Shown: positions 35,501 to 43,798, counted from the first letter of the stretch. The stretch is 64,000 nucleotides of DNA from Prevotella sp902465605 (GCA_902465605.1 CABQNT010000009.1:1-64000); one strand, 5' to 3'. Numbers and translations: made by a program. The notes: a model not told the origin generated them from the letters alone.

Positions 35501-37136
35501 CGTACACGTTCTTCATCATCAGCCTCCAGTTGCCTTGTCGTGGGTTGTTGCTGGTGTTTTTGAGCGACTTGACAAACAACGCCGCATTCACATCGGTCAC
35601 GTCACTGGCAAACTCGCCCACCTGATAGGTAGCACCACCATAGGTATATTCGTACGCCACGGCCAACACCTGGTCGGTTTGCAATCCCATGCGCAGCGAA
35701 ACGTAACCCAATGCTGTGTTAACTGTGTATTCAGAGGGGTTCAATAGTCGCGCGCGTTCCAGCTTCTCATAGTCCACACCGCCCACAAGTCCGCCCCCAT
35801 CAAGCACCGTTGTCGACTGGTCGATGTTGCGTGCCGACGCAAGTTGGCCCACCAACGTGCCGTATTCGGTATTCGCATTGTTAGAGGGAACCATCTGTCC
35901 CGTGGCGTTCCACAGGCTATTGGAGATGTATTTGTTCTCGCCCAGGTCGGTCAATGCGATGATGTTACGGGTGTTTGTGGTGACACCCGAATTGTTGGTG
36001 ACCCAGATTTCCACCCGATTGATCTTCACACCCGATGTCAGATTGGGCAGCGACCTCATGTTGTCGTCGTACGTCTGACGGAAGTATTGTGACAAGAAGA
36101 AGTGACGATTCTCCTCATAGTTGGCCACATCAATCTCGAACGGCGTAAACTGTGCGCCACCGCGCGATGACACACTCTTGTCAGCCGACTTCTTCTGCGA
36201 GGCCACCATCTGCAACTTGAGCTTGCCAAACTGCATGTCTGTACGCAAACCGAACAGCGAACTGGCTCCCTTGATCAACGAAGAATTGGACGGAAACGAC
36301 ACATTCCCCCCCTCAACCAGCTTGATAATCTCATCCTCCTTGCCGTCGTATTTCAGTTTAAGGTTCTGCGCATCGAAGTCAAACGTGGCGTCGGTGTTGT
36401 AGTTGAGGTTCATGTTCACCTTGTCACCCACCCTACCATTGACGTTAAGATTAATCTTCTCATCAAAGTTCATCGTGGTCATCTTGCGGTTGCGGATAGG
36501 CAACGAGGGGTTGTCTATCTTCTTCACCGTGCCGCCAAACTTCAGTTCGGCCGTTCCCTGCGTCTTGATGCGCACGCCACCCGGGCCGAATATCTTCTCT
36601 GCCGGCCCCAGTTCAAAGTGCATGTCGGTGAAGTCGAACTTCTCTTTCCCTTTGTTTTCAAATATTTCTGCGTTCTTCGAGCGGAAATATTGGTCGAAAA
36701 GTCGTTTCTCGCTCCATGCCCGATATTCCTCCGGCGTCATCATGATGGGCGCGTTGAGCCATGCCGCACCGATTTTCGAGCCGATGATATACCGGTCAAG
36801 CGTATCATTGTAAATCACATCCTGCTGTAGGTTTTGAGGACGTTTCAAGTCTAATGGACTCTGGTTCAGGTCGTCAATCGTCACCGGGAGCGTGCGTTGA
36901 ATCTTCCAACGTGGATTCAACAGCGAGTCGGGGATATTGAGGTCATCATCCAACTGGGGCTGCGCCTTGATGTCGATGGTATCTTTCAGCTGCGGTTCTG
37001 TCTGCTTCTGAGGCTGCTGCCTGCTGATTTTCCGCGTGCGGTTGTCTTGCCAAAAGGGCAAACGCATGGCATAACTCGCCATACTGATGACGAGCAATGT
37101 CACAACGAAACCATATATGCGCCTTTTATTCCGCAT
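29508..37136 (-). CDS. sprA: SprA, type IX secretion outer-membrane translocon protein
   Basis: 2542-aa giant outer-membrane protein (also called Sov), the translocation pore of the type IX secretion system used by Bacteroidetes to export proteins with C-terminal sorting domains. The start MRNKRRIYGFVVTLLVISMA is a signal sequence. The rest is dense in aromatic, beta-strand-like segments with SprA landmarks such as RNKRRIYG near the start, GPAEKIFGPGGVRIKTQGTA, KTQGTAELKFGG and the C-terminal LSRMLTMTLYYDQQ. A low-complexity Gln run (GNGQQQQQQQN) lies near residue 2430. Full length compares with about 2400-2500 aa in the family. It follows ruvA by 41 bp, a common order in this phylum. Confidence 0.97.
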   Translation of the reverse strand: MRNKRRIYGFVVTLLVISMASYAMRLPFWQDNRTRKISRQQPQKQTEPQLKDTIDIKAQPQLDDDLNIPDSLLNPRWKIQRTLPVTIDDLNQSPLDLKRPQNLQQDVIYNDTLDRYIIGSKIGAAWLNAPIMMTPEEYRAWSEKRLFDQYFRSKNAEIFENKGKEKFDFTDMHFELGPAEKIFGPGGVRIKTQGTAELKFGGTVKKIDNPSLPIRNRKMTTMNFDEKINLNVNGRVGDKVNMNLNYNTDATFDFDAQNLKLKYDGKEDEIIKLVEGGNVSFPSNSSLIKGASSLFGLRTDMQFGKLKLQMVASQKKSADKSVSSRGGAQFTPFEIDVANYEENRHFFLSQYFRQTYDDNMRSLPNLTSGVKINRVEIWVTNNSGVTTNTRNIIALTDLGENKYISNSLWNATGQMVPSNNANTEYGTLVGQLASARNIDQSTTVLDGGGLVGGVDYEKLERARLLNPSEYTVNTALGYVSLRMGLQTDQVLAVAYEYTYGGATYQVGEFASDVTDVNAALFVKSLKNTSNNPRQGNWRLMMKNVYELASRVEREKFRLDVKFQSDTAGVFLTYIPEPQVKDQPIIRLLGADRLDNNNKPHSNGYFDFVEGYTVSDGRVFFPVAEPFGSYIHRYLVSKGVNEEKAKRYAFTELYDSTKTVAKQIAEKNKYVLMGQFRGSAANVISLGAYNVPQGSVVVTAGGVRLTENADYSVDYAAGEVTILNQSIINAGTNVNVSLESNTDFAQERKTMFGVNWEYDFSKDLQLSGTLQHLSEQALTNKVNMGSEPLNNTLWGVNLNWKKESQWLTNVLNKIPFLHLTQPSNISLNAEFAQLIAGQSHGTQDNASYLDDFENTTNKIDVSTPTSWIMSSVPSMFPEYSDKTTLRSGYNRSLLAWYNIDPLFTRRSSSLTPKHIKSDLEQLSNHYVREVPVRELYPKRDPSSYSGATATLPILNLAYYPSERGPYNFNPDLTAKGLLNNPKQKWGGMMRKLDYSDFESSNIEYIEFWMLDPFIYTRQEGTASEYGGDFYINLGEVSEDILHDGKKFYESGLPVDGTQTYIITQWGKIPTPATVTYAFATNKGARALQDLGFNGLTDEEEKNFEAYQDFLKQIQGKVSPDVFNAILNDVANDNYHYFRGRDYDEMQASILRRYKYINNPQGNSPDTDTRGERYDTSYKGTPDVEDINQDYTLNEYEKYFQYHVSIRPEDLVVGKNYIVDKRDAIAPLRNKKKEPVTWYQFRIPIREFERRFGSISDFTSIRFMRMFLTGFEKPIVLRFGSLDLVRGDWRIYEQQLDPAGSNSGTMSVSSVNIEENNDKTPVNYVLPPGIRRAQDPTQRQLVEANEQALDIVVSNLATGDAKAVYKNSSVDLRQYKRLQMFVHANAMEQNTTNLQDGQLAVFVRLGNDYKSNYYEYEIPLKLTAPKEYNRYSLSDVREVWPVENMLDIPLKLFTDLKRQRNKDKAQGQASYNRVYTNYDPDKPNNKVSVMGNPTLGEVKTMMIGVRNKAGEVKSGEVWVNELRLLEYNNEGGWAAQGNLNVQMSDFGTVNLQGRYMSEGFGGLEEGVAQRSTDDYQNYSVTANFELGKFFPEKAHVSAPLYYSVQQEQLSPKYNPLDTDMRLKDALDAASNRQERDSIESIAVTKTTNTNFSLSNVRVGIQTKRHPMPYDPANFSFSYSHSHRNTSGETTVYEKEDSWNGSLSYSWTPVFKPLEPFKKIKSKSKWFDILKRFGLNWLPQNIAFNTDMMRNYYELQERDMQDLGGSQLPLTFNQQFMWNRDFTLRWDLTKNIHMNFQSTTQAEIEEPYTPVNKDLYPDRYSAWKDSVRTSIRNFGTPLDYRQQFSLSYQLPLNLLPIFDWVTADANYSSNYSWVRGTHLEDGTSLGNIVTTNRRVNINGRFDLQRLYNHIPFLKATNDRFNRDPQRNAINRSRSSRIVGNDGNRNTQNKNARNTARRSAQDARAEAQKKQLPKNKKGFEQQITLLPDTTITVSHGKKSKRLIVSARTEDGKTYHLKYKKINPNTIRIKNKVDSALKLKITVLPKEPLDNKGWYRTAQSVARLLMMVRNVSVSYRDDYAMALPGFLPTVGDAFGQTKAPSALSPGLDFAFGMVDDSYIERARANNWLLISDSIATPATSNHTQDLQLRMTLEPVRNFKIDLNASRTQTTSRSVQYMYQGNPMTQTGNFTMTTLSLRSAFEGIGDAGNGFRSKSFDDFCRSLDGFRQRVEAQYAGFVYPKGTPLAGQPFEPANGGVDRYSSDVMIPAFLSTYTSMGGHSLNIFPSLARLLPNWTIRYSGLGKLPWFRDVFKSVTLNHSYKSIFAIGSYSSYSTFQEFMNGLGFVTNATTGMPVPSSMYNVSAVSINEAFSPLLGLDVTFNNNLTTRLEYRSTRVLNLSTTSVQINEAVSRDWVLGMAYKVNNLELFGGNKQRVVRRTKGNGQQQQQQQNNSTSNRNSTRSNRDLNVRLDLSYRRQAAISRDIATMTSAASSGNTAFRLQFSADYTLSRMLTMTLYYDQQTNTPLLSSSSFPTTTHDFGVSLKFSLTR

Positions 37137-37177
37137 GCTGACCTACCGTGATTGACACGTACCTCCCGACGGCACGC

Positions 37178-37792
37178 TTACTTGATTTGCTTCAAAGCCA
37201 ACTTCACCACCTGCTCAACCGGCAGCGATGGGTCGGATTTCAGGATGCCCTCCACCACTTTGGCACTGGGAGCTGGCGAGAAACCCAGCATGGTGAGCGC
37301 ACTCACCGCCTCGTCACGGATGCTGGCATCCACCGCCGTTGCAGGCTCACTGCTTACATGCAGCTCGGTGGCAATGCCGCTGCTCACGATTTTGTCGCGC
37401 AGGTCTACGATAATGCGCTGGGCCGTTTTCAGTCCAATACCTTTGACGGCCTTCAACATCCGCTCGTCACCGTTGGCGATGACGTTGCACAATTCGGCCG
37501 GCGAGAGCGTCGACAAAATCATTCGGGCCGTGTTGGCACCCACGCCAGAAACAGTGATAAGCAGGCGATACAACTCGCGTTCCTGTTTCGAGAAGAAGCC
37601 GTAGAACGTGAAATTGTCATCACGTCCGCCCGTTACTAACGATTCGTGCACATACAACTTCACCTCTTTCTTACCCTGAATGGCGCTGTAGGTGTTCAGC
37701 GAGATGTTCAATCCATAGCCCACACCTGCGGCTTCGAGTACAGCCAGTGCGGGAGTTAATTCGGTCAATTCACCCCTGATGTATTCTATCAT
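37178..37792 (-). CDS. ruvA: Holliday junction branch migration protein RuvA
   Basis: 204-aa DNA-binding subunit that loads RuvB helicase on Holliday junctions. I start at the ATG at 37792 (MIEYIRGELTELTPALAVLE), since the family begins with M-I-x-x-I-x-G. An upstream ATG at 37921 would add 43 residues with no family match. Domain I is an OB fold, domain II has the helix-hairpin-helix motifs TVSGVGANTARMIL and AVKGIGLKTAQRIIVDL, and domain III at the C-terminus binds RuvB (EAVSALTMLGFS). The length matches E. coli RuvA (203 aa). Confidence 0.97.
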   Translation of the reverse strand: MIEYIRGELTELTPALAVLEAAGVGYGLNISLNTYSAIQGKKEVKLYVHESLVTGGRDDNFTFYGFFSKQERELYRLLITVSGVGANTARMILSTLSPAELCNVIANGDERMLKAVKGIGLKTAQRIIVDLRDKIVSSGIATELHVSSEPATAVDASIRDEAVSALTMLGFSPAPSAKVVEGILKSDPSLPVEQVVKLALKQIK

Positions 37793-37940
37793 GTGTAATA
37801 ATATGTATATATACGATAGAGATAACGCAGCAACCGCCCGCTTATTGCGTGGCGCATGGAAAGAATGAACACACCATGCAGCCGCCATCAAACTACTCAC
37901 GCATGTGGGCGACATTTTCAACTCATAGCATTGGGGTTAT

Positions 37941-38028
37941 TAGAGCATTGAGTTTGGGCTTCAAAAGCATTGGGTTTGAAGGCCAAAGTCAATGGGTTTG
38001 GCCACCAAACTCAATGACTTGTTTTTGT
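37941..38028 (+). repeat. 22-bp-period intergenic array
   Basis: Four consecutive 22-bp units start at 37941, 37963, 37985 and 38007, with cores GAGCATTGAGTTTGG, AAGCATTGGGTTTG, AGTCAATGGGTTTGG and ACTCAATGACTTG. A further partial unit at about 37919-37940 is out of register by about 5 bp. It lies between divergent ruvA and ddh, upstream of the ddh promoter. Confidence 0.85.
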
Positions 38029-38091
38029 AACCAAAAAGGGTTTGCAACATTCAAAGAAATGTAAAAATTGCGATTATCCTTTTAAATCATC

Positions 38092-38121
38092 TTTGTTTGT
38101 CTGGAGAAATTTATAATTTTG
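38092..38121 (+). promoter_or_regulatory. Promoter of ddh
   Basis: TTTG at 38092-38095, an 18-bp spacer and TAATTTTG at 38114-38121. This places the transcript start near 38128, downstream of an in-frame ATG at 38097, which supports the later ddh start at 38229 with a leader of about 100 nt. Confidence 0.65.
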
Positions 38122-38228
38122 CGAACGATTATCGTATTTACAGACATAAAAAAGATTGTTTAACGGGTTCGGCGGAGGCATGGATAATCACCCCCGGCCG
38201 GGCGCAATACATGAAAAGAAAATCAATT

Positions 38229-39128
38229 ATGAAGAAAATCAGAGCCGCCGTAGTAGGCTACGGCAACATAGGTCACTATGCCGTTCAGGCATTGGAGGCC
38301 GCAGAAGATTTTGAGATAGCTGGCATCGTACGCCGCCAGGGTGCTGAGAACAAACCAGCTGAGTTGGCCGCTTACGAGGTTGTGAAGGATATAAAAGAAC
38401 TGACAGACGTGGACGTGGCCATTCTGGCGACACCCACACGCAGCTGTAAGGAGTACGCTAAGCAGATTTTACCCCTTGGCATCAACACCGTGGACAGCTT
38501 TGATATCCATACAGACATCGTTGATTACCGCTCTGCCTTGATGCCCTTGTGCCAGCAGCACCATGCGGTTAGCGTCATTAGTGCGGGATGGGATCCGGGA
38601 TCCGACTCCATTGTGCGCACGCTGATGCAGAGCTTGGCACCCAAAGGTCTTAGCTACACCAACTTCGGACCAGGCATGTCGATGGGACACAGCGTGTGCG
38701 CCAGAGGCAAGAAGGGCGTGAAGAATGCGCTGTCGATGACCATTCCACTGGGTGAGGGCATCCACCGACGCATGGTATACGTGGAGTTGGAAGACGGAGC
38801 CACGCTCGATGAGGTGACCAAGGAAATCAAGTCCGACCCCTATTTCGCACACGACGAGACACATGTCATGGCCGTTGAGTCGGTTGACGCGGTGCGTGAC
38901 ATGGGACACGGCGTACACTTGGTGCGCAAGGGAGTGAGCGGTACCACGCAAAACCAGCGCATGGAGTTCAGCATGAGCATCAACAACCCAGCGCTCACCG
39001 CACAAGTATTGGTCAACGTGGCACGCGCCAGTATGCGCCAACAGCCAGGATGTTACACCATGGTGGAACTTCCTGTCATCGACATGCTGCCCGGTGAGCG
39101 GGAAGACCTCATCAAACATCTGGTATAA
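38229..39128 (+). CDS. ddh: meso-Diaminopimelate D-dehydrogenase
   Basis: 299-aa NADP-dependent enzyme that forms meso-diaminopimelate in one step from tetrahydrodipicolinate, for lysine and peptidoglycan. It starts at MKKIRAAVVGYGNIGHYAVQ, which carries the Rossmann motif GYGNIG. An upstream in-frame ATG lies at the predicted transcript start and is rejected. Family landmarks include DSFDIHTDIVDYRSAL, SAGWDPGSDSIVR and the substrate region FGPGMSMGHSV. The C-terminus holds QRMEFSMSINNPALTAQVL. It is convergent with the S9 peptidase gene. Confidence 0.95.
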   Translation: MKKIRAAVVGYGNIGHYAVQALEAAEDFEIAGIVRRQGAENKPAELAAYEVVKDIKELTDVDVAILATPTRSCKEYAKQILPLGINTVDSFDIHTDIVDYRSALMPLCQQHHAVSVISAGWDPGSDSIVRTLMQSLAPKGLSYTNFGPGMSMGHSVCARGKKGVKNALSMTIPLGEGIHRRMVYVELEDGATLDEVTKEIKSDPYFAHDETHVMAVESVDAVRDMGHGVHLVRKGVSGTTQNQRMEFSMSINNPALTAQVLVNVARASMRQQPGCYTMVELPVIDMLPGEREDLIKHLV

Positions 39129-39129
39129 C

Positions 39130-39166
39130 AGCTTTAACCTTCCCTCCTTGAGAGGGAAGGAAAGCT
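39130..39166. terminator. Bidirectional hairpin between ddh and the S9 peptidase gene
   Basis: CCTTCCCTC (138-146 of the 39000s) pairs with GAGGGAAGG (152-160), extended by AGCTTT (130-135) pairing with AAAGCT (161-166). The 15 base pairs carry a short loop and a 2-nt bulge. It lies in the 52-bp gap between converging genes and probably ends both transcripts. The pyrimidine/purine-rich arms resemble the REP-like pair before recA. Confidence 0.7.
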
Positions 39167-39180
39167 AATGAAAAGCAGGT

Positions 39181-41631
39181 CTACAGCTTCGGCTCTCCGT
39201 ACAGATGGTCCCACCAAGTGGAATCGTCTTTGAGCCATTTGGCGAACCATGCAAAGATGGTGTTTTGCCATTTCAGGCGCTTGTTATAATCGGTGATGTG
39301 GTGATTTTCACCATCTACCACCACAAAGGCCGTGGGTCGTCCCAAGAGTTTCAGTGCCGTGAACATCTGGATGCTCTCGCCTATCGGCACATTGGTATCG
39401 GCACTTCCATGCAAGAACAACAGCGGTGTGTGAATTTTATCGGCATTGAACAGCGGACTTTGGTCCACATATAGTTTCTTGTCCGTCCAAGGATAACGGT
39501 TGGCCATGCTCACTTCGCTGTAACTATAACCCCAATAACCCTCGCCCCAGTAACTGGTGTGGTCGCTGATGCCCGCATGCGATATGGCAGCCGCAAAGAG
39601 ATTGGTCTGCGTTTGCAGGTATTGTGTCATGAAACCGCCATACGACGCACCGATGCATCCAATCTTCTTGCCATTGATAAACGTATGGTCGGCCACGAAT
39701 TTCTTCGTTCCTTCAATGATATCTTCAGCCACTCCTTGCCCCGCTGTGTTGACATGACGGGAAGAAAACTCTTGTCCAAATCCCACTGCACCACTGGGTT
39801 GGATGACCAACACGACGTATCCCAACGCGGCATAGGCATGGTGCGGATAGCGTGTTTCAAAGTTGCGGCTCGTTGGCGAGCATCCTCCATAATAATTAAC
39901 GATAAGCGGATAATGCTTTGATGGGTCGAAATGGGGCGGCAGATAATAGCGCGTGCAGATGGTGTCTCCATGCGAATTGACGAAATTCCAAGCCTTGCAT
40001 TCACCCAAGCGAATACCGGCAAGTGTTTGGAGATTGGTGTCTTCCACCACTTTTGGACGCTTGGCAGACAGATTCATGGTGTACATACGGTCGGCATTGG
40101 ACGCACTTTCGCCCGTCCATGCCATGATAGGAGCCGAATGGGCGAACGACATGCGTTTGACAACCTCTTCGGGTTGGTTGATTTTCACTATCTTCTTCGA
40201 CTTCGTGTCACAGCAGTAAAGGCTCACGCTGTCACGGTTCATGGCCGAAAAATACAACTTGCCGTCGGCGTGATTCCATGCGTATTGACTGATGCCGGGA
40301 TTGAATGTCTTGGTCAGCGGCGTGACCTGTCGGTCTGAGAGGCGCAGCGTAAACAACTGATAGTCGTACATACTCGGCACTCTTCCATTGGGAACGTTGG
40401 CTCCGATGCCGTTGAAAGCCTCGGGAGAACCCATCACAACAATCTCTTTTCCATTGGGTGAAAAGGCTGCACTGGCGATGAATCCATCGTCACAGACCAG
40501 CGTATCGGCTTTCAGGGTACGCACATCCAGGCAGAAAATAGAGAACAAGGTGGTGGGACGATGTGTAAGTCGGGTGCGAGTGGTCATGAAGAGCACCTTG
40601 GAGCCATCGTTGTTGATGTCCAAGAGCGACACGTCGTGATAGCCGAAGGTGAGCGGTTGGGCCAGTCCGGTGCGCAAATCAAACTTCAACAGACTTGTTC
40701 TGGTGCGCCAACCCGGTTGCCGATCCTCGGGTTCAGTAATCTCATAGACATCACGATCCTTCTTCTTTCCCTCGTTTTTCTGCATCACCACCAGGTAATC
40801 GGCAGTGGGTGACAGCACGAAAGAACCCTCCGGTAGATGCGTGGCGATGACTTTTTCAGCACCCGTCTCAACGTCTGACGTGACCAACTCCCTACTGTAT
40901 TTGCCCTGACGATCCCAATATAGCTCGTGAGAATGCGGCATCCAGTGAACGGTTTCGTTACGAGTTGCAACGACATGCCCTGTCTTGAGTTCTTTCACCT
41001 GCCAACAATATGACGTTTTACCGCCGTGAGCAACGTCCCGAAAAGCGGTGATGAGGTATTTACCATCAGGCGAAAGCTCCACACCAGTCACGAACCTACG
41101 GTCGGTCAGGCTGCGCAATGTGAACGTTTTTTCGCCCTCACCAACCGATAACAAGGCTCCCTTCTGAGGCTCAACCTGTATGTCCAGCGAGTCTGACCGG
41201 CCGCGTTTGGAAAGATATTTCACCACCACGTCATGGGAACCCGGCTCTAACGTCAGCTTACCATCACGACTTTGCTGTCCGTCTACATACAAATTGAAAT
41301 CGGAGAGCTTGCCCACTTTGACCGTTGCCTGCCCATATCCGTGGGCTTGAATGCGAAAACCCAGCAAATGAAGGGCGTATGGTGCATCGGAAGTGGGCAA
41401 CACTTCGCCGGAAACTTCCCGTCCTTGGCGCACTTGTTCCAGCGACAAAGGCGTGTCCAGCAGCGACTTGGCGTTGAACGTATGGCCTTTTACATCCACA
41501 CTGTCAATCATCAGGGGACGCTGCACCACAAAAGGACCGGCATATCGAACCGTCTTCACGGGGATGACGGAGCCGTAAACAAAATCAGCTGTCAACAAGA
41601 CAGCTGATAAAAGGATATAAAACTTATTCAT
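39181..41631 (-). CDS. S9-family (prolyl oligopeptidase/DPP IV-like) secreted peptidase
   Basis: 816 aa from the ATG at 41631; the frame is also open from a TTG at 41640. MNKFYILLSAVLLTADFVYG is a signal peptide. The middle is a WD-like beta-propeller with DGKYLITAFRDVAHGG and NGKEIVVMGSPEAFNG. The C-terminal alpha/beta hydrolase has nucleophile GASYGGFM, Asp in HGSADTNVPIGES and His in GENHHITDY. It should cleave small peptides after proline or similar residues. It is read 57 bp after a secreted C1 peptidase, which suggests a two-gene peptide-digestion operon. Confidence 0.93.
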   Translation of the reverse strand: MNKFYILLSAVLLTADFVYGSVIPVKTVRYAGPFVVQRPLMIDSVDVKGHTFNAKSLLDTPLSLEQVRQGREVSGEVLPTSDAPYALHLLGFRIQAHGYGQATVKVGKLSDFNLYVDGQQSRDGKLTLEPGSHDVVVKYLSKRGRSDSLDIQVEPQKGALLSVGEGEKTFTLRSLTDRRFVTGVELSPDGKYLITAFRDVAHGGKTSYCWQVKELKTGHVVATRNETVHWMPHSHELYWDRQGKYSRELVTSDVETGAEKVIATHLPEGSFVLSPTADYLVVMQKNEGKKKDRDVYEITEPEDRQPGWRTRTSLLKFDLRTGLAQPLTFGYHDVSLLDINNDGSKVLFMTTRTRLTHRPTTLFSIFCLDVRTLKADTLVCDDGFIASAAFSPNGKEIVVMGSPEAFNGIGANVPNGRVPSMYDYQLFTLRLSDRQVTPLTKTFNPGISQYAWNHADGKLYFSAMNRDSVSLYCCDTKSKKIVKINQPEEVVKRMSFAHSAPIMAWTGESASNADRMYTMNLSAKRPKVVEDTNLQTLAGIRLGECKAWNFVNSHGDTICTRYYLPPHFDPSKHYPLIVNYYGGCSPTSRNFETRYPHHAYAALGYVVLVIQPSGAVGFGQEFSSRHVNTAGQGVAEDIIEGTKKFVADHTFINGKKIGCIGASYGGFMTQYLQTQTNLFAAAISHAGISDHTSYWGEGYWGYSYSEVSMANRYPWTDKKLYVDQSPLFNADKIHTPLLFLHGSADTNVPIGESIQMFTALKLLGRPTAFVVVDGENHHITDYNKRLKWQNTIFAWFAKWLKDDSTWWDHLYGEPKL

Positions 41632-41688
41632 TATTTTCAATGGTTAGAAATGGTAAAATGGAGGGATAGCCAGCCATGACCTCAGTCC

Positions 41689-43095
41689 TTACTCATCACA
41701 CCCAAAGAGAGGATCCTCCGGCATGACCATGGTTGGGGTCTTATCGTATTCCTTGAGCAACTTCGCGGGTACGTATTTCTTATCGACAACCAGGCGGAAC
41801 ATATACTCATTGAACCACTGATTGGTCATGATAAGGCAGCCCTTCTGCCCATAGGTGGGTCCCCAACTGTTCTCAACCTTCCACTTCAAAGGCTTACCCT
41901 GTGCGTCCAAGTCGACAGCTGTCAATGTCATGGCGTGCGTAGAGCCACTGTCAAACGTGGCAATGCGGTCGGCCTTGCCCATGTTGAACGTTGTTCCCAG
42001 CAGGCTACCGTAATCATAGTTGTCCACATCCATATAGCCTCGCTTGCGATCCAGCTGCTTGCCAACATCGTAAGAGCTATACATTTTGTGCCCATCTTTC
42101 AAGCTGGCGATGGCCAACTGTGCAATTTCTTCCATCGGAAGATTAAGATACTTCCAGTTGTGTCCATCGTAACTGTGCCGATCATACTCCACTTCGTAAG
42201 TCTCATGATAAGCCCGTCGCGGGTCATTCATCACCATGATGAACGTTCCGTTGAGCCCATGTCCCACCGTTTCGTCATAAAATTCGCGTGGCGTATAGCG
42301 TTTTTGTGGTGTGACAGCCTTGCCATCTTTGTTTTTGAAAGCGTAGGTAAAGCTCTGAACAGGCTCACCTATGGTTAGCGACAAGATACGATAAACGGTG
42401 GCAAGCATTTCGGTTTTCCGCTTTTCCACCTCCGCTTTTTTCTTTTTAGCGTTCACCATGCGTCGCAATTCCAGCCCATATTCGCGCAATTTGGATGACA
42501 ACAAACGAGCCATCACCCTGGTGTTGTCAGACGAATAGGTCTCGGGCATCACGCTCATAGGCACCAACCCATACTTTTCGGCCAAGTCGGCAACCCCGCA
42601 AAAGGTACCGCCATCATTGACAGGATTCTTGAAGAAGAACTGCATACGCTTGTCATCCAATGGCTTCGATGCGTTGTCAATGACACCTTGCAGCATGAGA
42701 TTGGCCTTCTCTAACTGGTCATAAAAGAACAAGTAAGCATGTGAAAACTCCACGGACAGCGTGTCTTGATGCCGTTTGGCAAAGTTGGCGCGCAACACGT
42801 TGAACCCCGAGAACATCCAACAGCGGCCACTTTTCTGCTGGTCGTGTATGCTCTGCTTGGGTGTCTCGATGCTAAAATAGGTGTCTACCGCACCCTGATT
42901 GGCACGGTTTTTAACCAAATCGTCGATGTTATTCGATGCCACAGCATTGATAATAGCCTTATCGGCAGGTGAAGATGGTTGTGCCTGCTGTATCTTTTTC
43001 AACAGATCAGCAGATAGTCCACCAGGCTTTTGCGCCCCAACAGTCAAGCATGAGAACAGCAGGACGGCAGCTAAGAAGAAAGATTTTTGTTTCAT
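41689..43095 (-). CDS. C1-family cysteine peptidase (bleomycin hydrolase/aminopeptidase C-like), secreted
   Basis: 468 aa from the ATG at 43095, where MKQKSFFLAAVLLFSCLTVG gives a signal peptide; the frame is open to 43200 but without signal character. Papain-fold residues are Cys in SGRCWMFSG, His in GSTHAMTLTAVD and Asn in KVENSWGPTYG. The overall arrangement (QQKSGRCWMFS, YFSIETP, ends VMPEDPLFGCDE) matches aminopeptidase C/bleomycin hydrolase rather than classic papain. Bacterial PepC is usually cytoplasmic, so the signal peptide is a Bacteroidetes feature. It is followed by the S9 peptidase gene. Confidence 0.93.
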   Translation of the reverse strand: MKQKSFFLAAVLLFSCLTVGAQKPGGLSADLLKKIQQAQPSSPADKAIINAVASNNIDDLVKNRANQGAVDTYFSIETPKQSIHDQQKSGRCWMFSGFNVLRANFAKRHQDTLSVEFSHAYLFFYDQLEKANLMLQGVIDNASKPLDDKRMQFFFKNPVNDGGTFCGVADLAEKYGLVPMSVMPETYSSDNTRVMARLLSSKLREYGLELRRMVNAKKKKAEVEKRKTEMLATVYRILSLTIGEPVQSFTYAFKNKDGKAVTPQKRYTPREFYDETVGHGLNGTFIMVMNDPRRAYHETYEVEYDRHSYDGHNWKYLNLPMEEIAQLAIASLKDGHKMYSSYDVGKQLDRKRGYMDVDNYDYGSLLGTTFNMGKADRIATFDSGSTHAMTLTAVDLDAQGKPLKWKVENSWGPTYGQKGCLIMTNQWFNEYMFRLVVDKKYVPAKLLKEYDKTPTMVMPEDPLFGCDE

Positions 43096-43126
43096 GATAG
43101 ATTTGTTTGTATAATTGATTTGTTGA

Positions 43127-43134
43127 CAAAAATA
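43127..43134 (-). promoter_or_regulatory. -7 box of the peptidase pair
   Basis: TATTTTTG on the minus strand lies 31 bp before the ATG at 43095. No TTTG is at the expected distance. Confidence 0.5.
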
Positions 43135-43293
43135 AGCATTTTTCATGAAAAAAATCAGCATTTCAAGATAAAACTCATTTTTAACCGCCCTAATCACCAT
43201 TGCAGCACACAGATATGCGGCATGGAGAAGTGGTTTTCTCTGCCAACGGAACCCCTTTTGTCTGTTTACGAATCACAACGAAATCTGCTCGTG

Positions 43294-43316
43294 TTAACAA
43301 ACCTTTCGTTTGTTAA
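43294..43316. promoter_or_regulatory. Inverted repeat built on ACAAAC/GTTTGT
   Basis: TTAACAAAC (43294-43302) and GTTTGTTAA (43308-43316) form a perfect 9-bp inverted repeat around CTTTC. It lies about 200 bp upstream of the C1 peptidase start and 530 bp upstream of dxs. It could be a protein-binding site or a weak hairpin; no T run follows. Confidence 0.4.
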
Positions 43317-43390
43317 ATCGATTCGTTTTCTTTGACAAAACAAAAATTCGAAATAGAGAAAACAAGTCGTAAACGCATCTTCTTTTGGCC

Positions 43391-43500
43391 CATTCACATG
43401 GAACAAATTGCCAATTGCCATGCTTTTATCTTCCAATAGCTATGCTTTTGCCCCGCAATATACATGCTATTGATGACCAATTGACATGCTATAAAAGGCC
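43391..43500 (+). repeat. 22-bp-period intergenic array
   Basis: Five exact 22-bp steps at 43391, 43413, 43435, 43457 and 43479. Units carry ACATGG, CCATGCTTTTA, CTATGCTTTTG, ACATGCTATTG and ACATGCTATAA at the same offset and end in CC or GC. It sits in the 754-bp divergent gap between the C1 peptidase gene and dxs, away from both promoters. Confidence 0.85.
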
Positions 43501-43798
43501 GTTTTGGCACAAATAGATAGGATTTTTGCTCCAAACTCATCACTTTTTAATGACGTTTTTAATTCCAGAATCACACAACTCAATCACCATCAAATAGATA
43601 ACAAAACCATCTCATGCTTGGCTTATTTTCAACACGTCAACAAGTTGGCTGAAAAAACGCCCAGCATTTGTGTTAAAAAGACGTAGCGACCGCGGGCTTT
43701 TCACCAATAAATATTCTGCTTGACGTAATAAACACAATGCGTCATTCCTACATGAAAGCACCGTATGTCTGCCTGCAAAATTCAGCACAAAGGGCGCA

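Noticed and set aside
38097..38228. N-terminal extension of ddh
   Set aside because: The promoter -7 box lies within it, and the added residues do not match the family.
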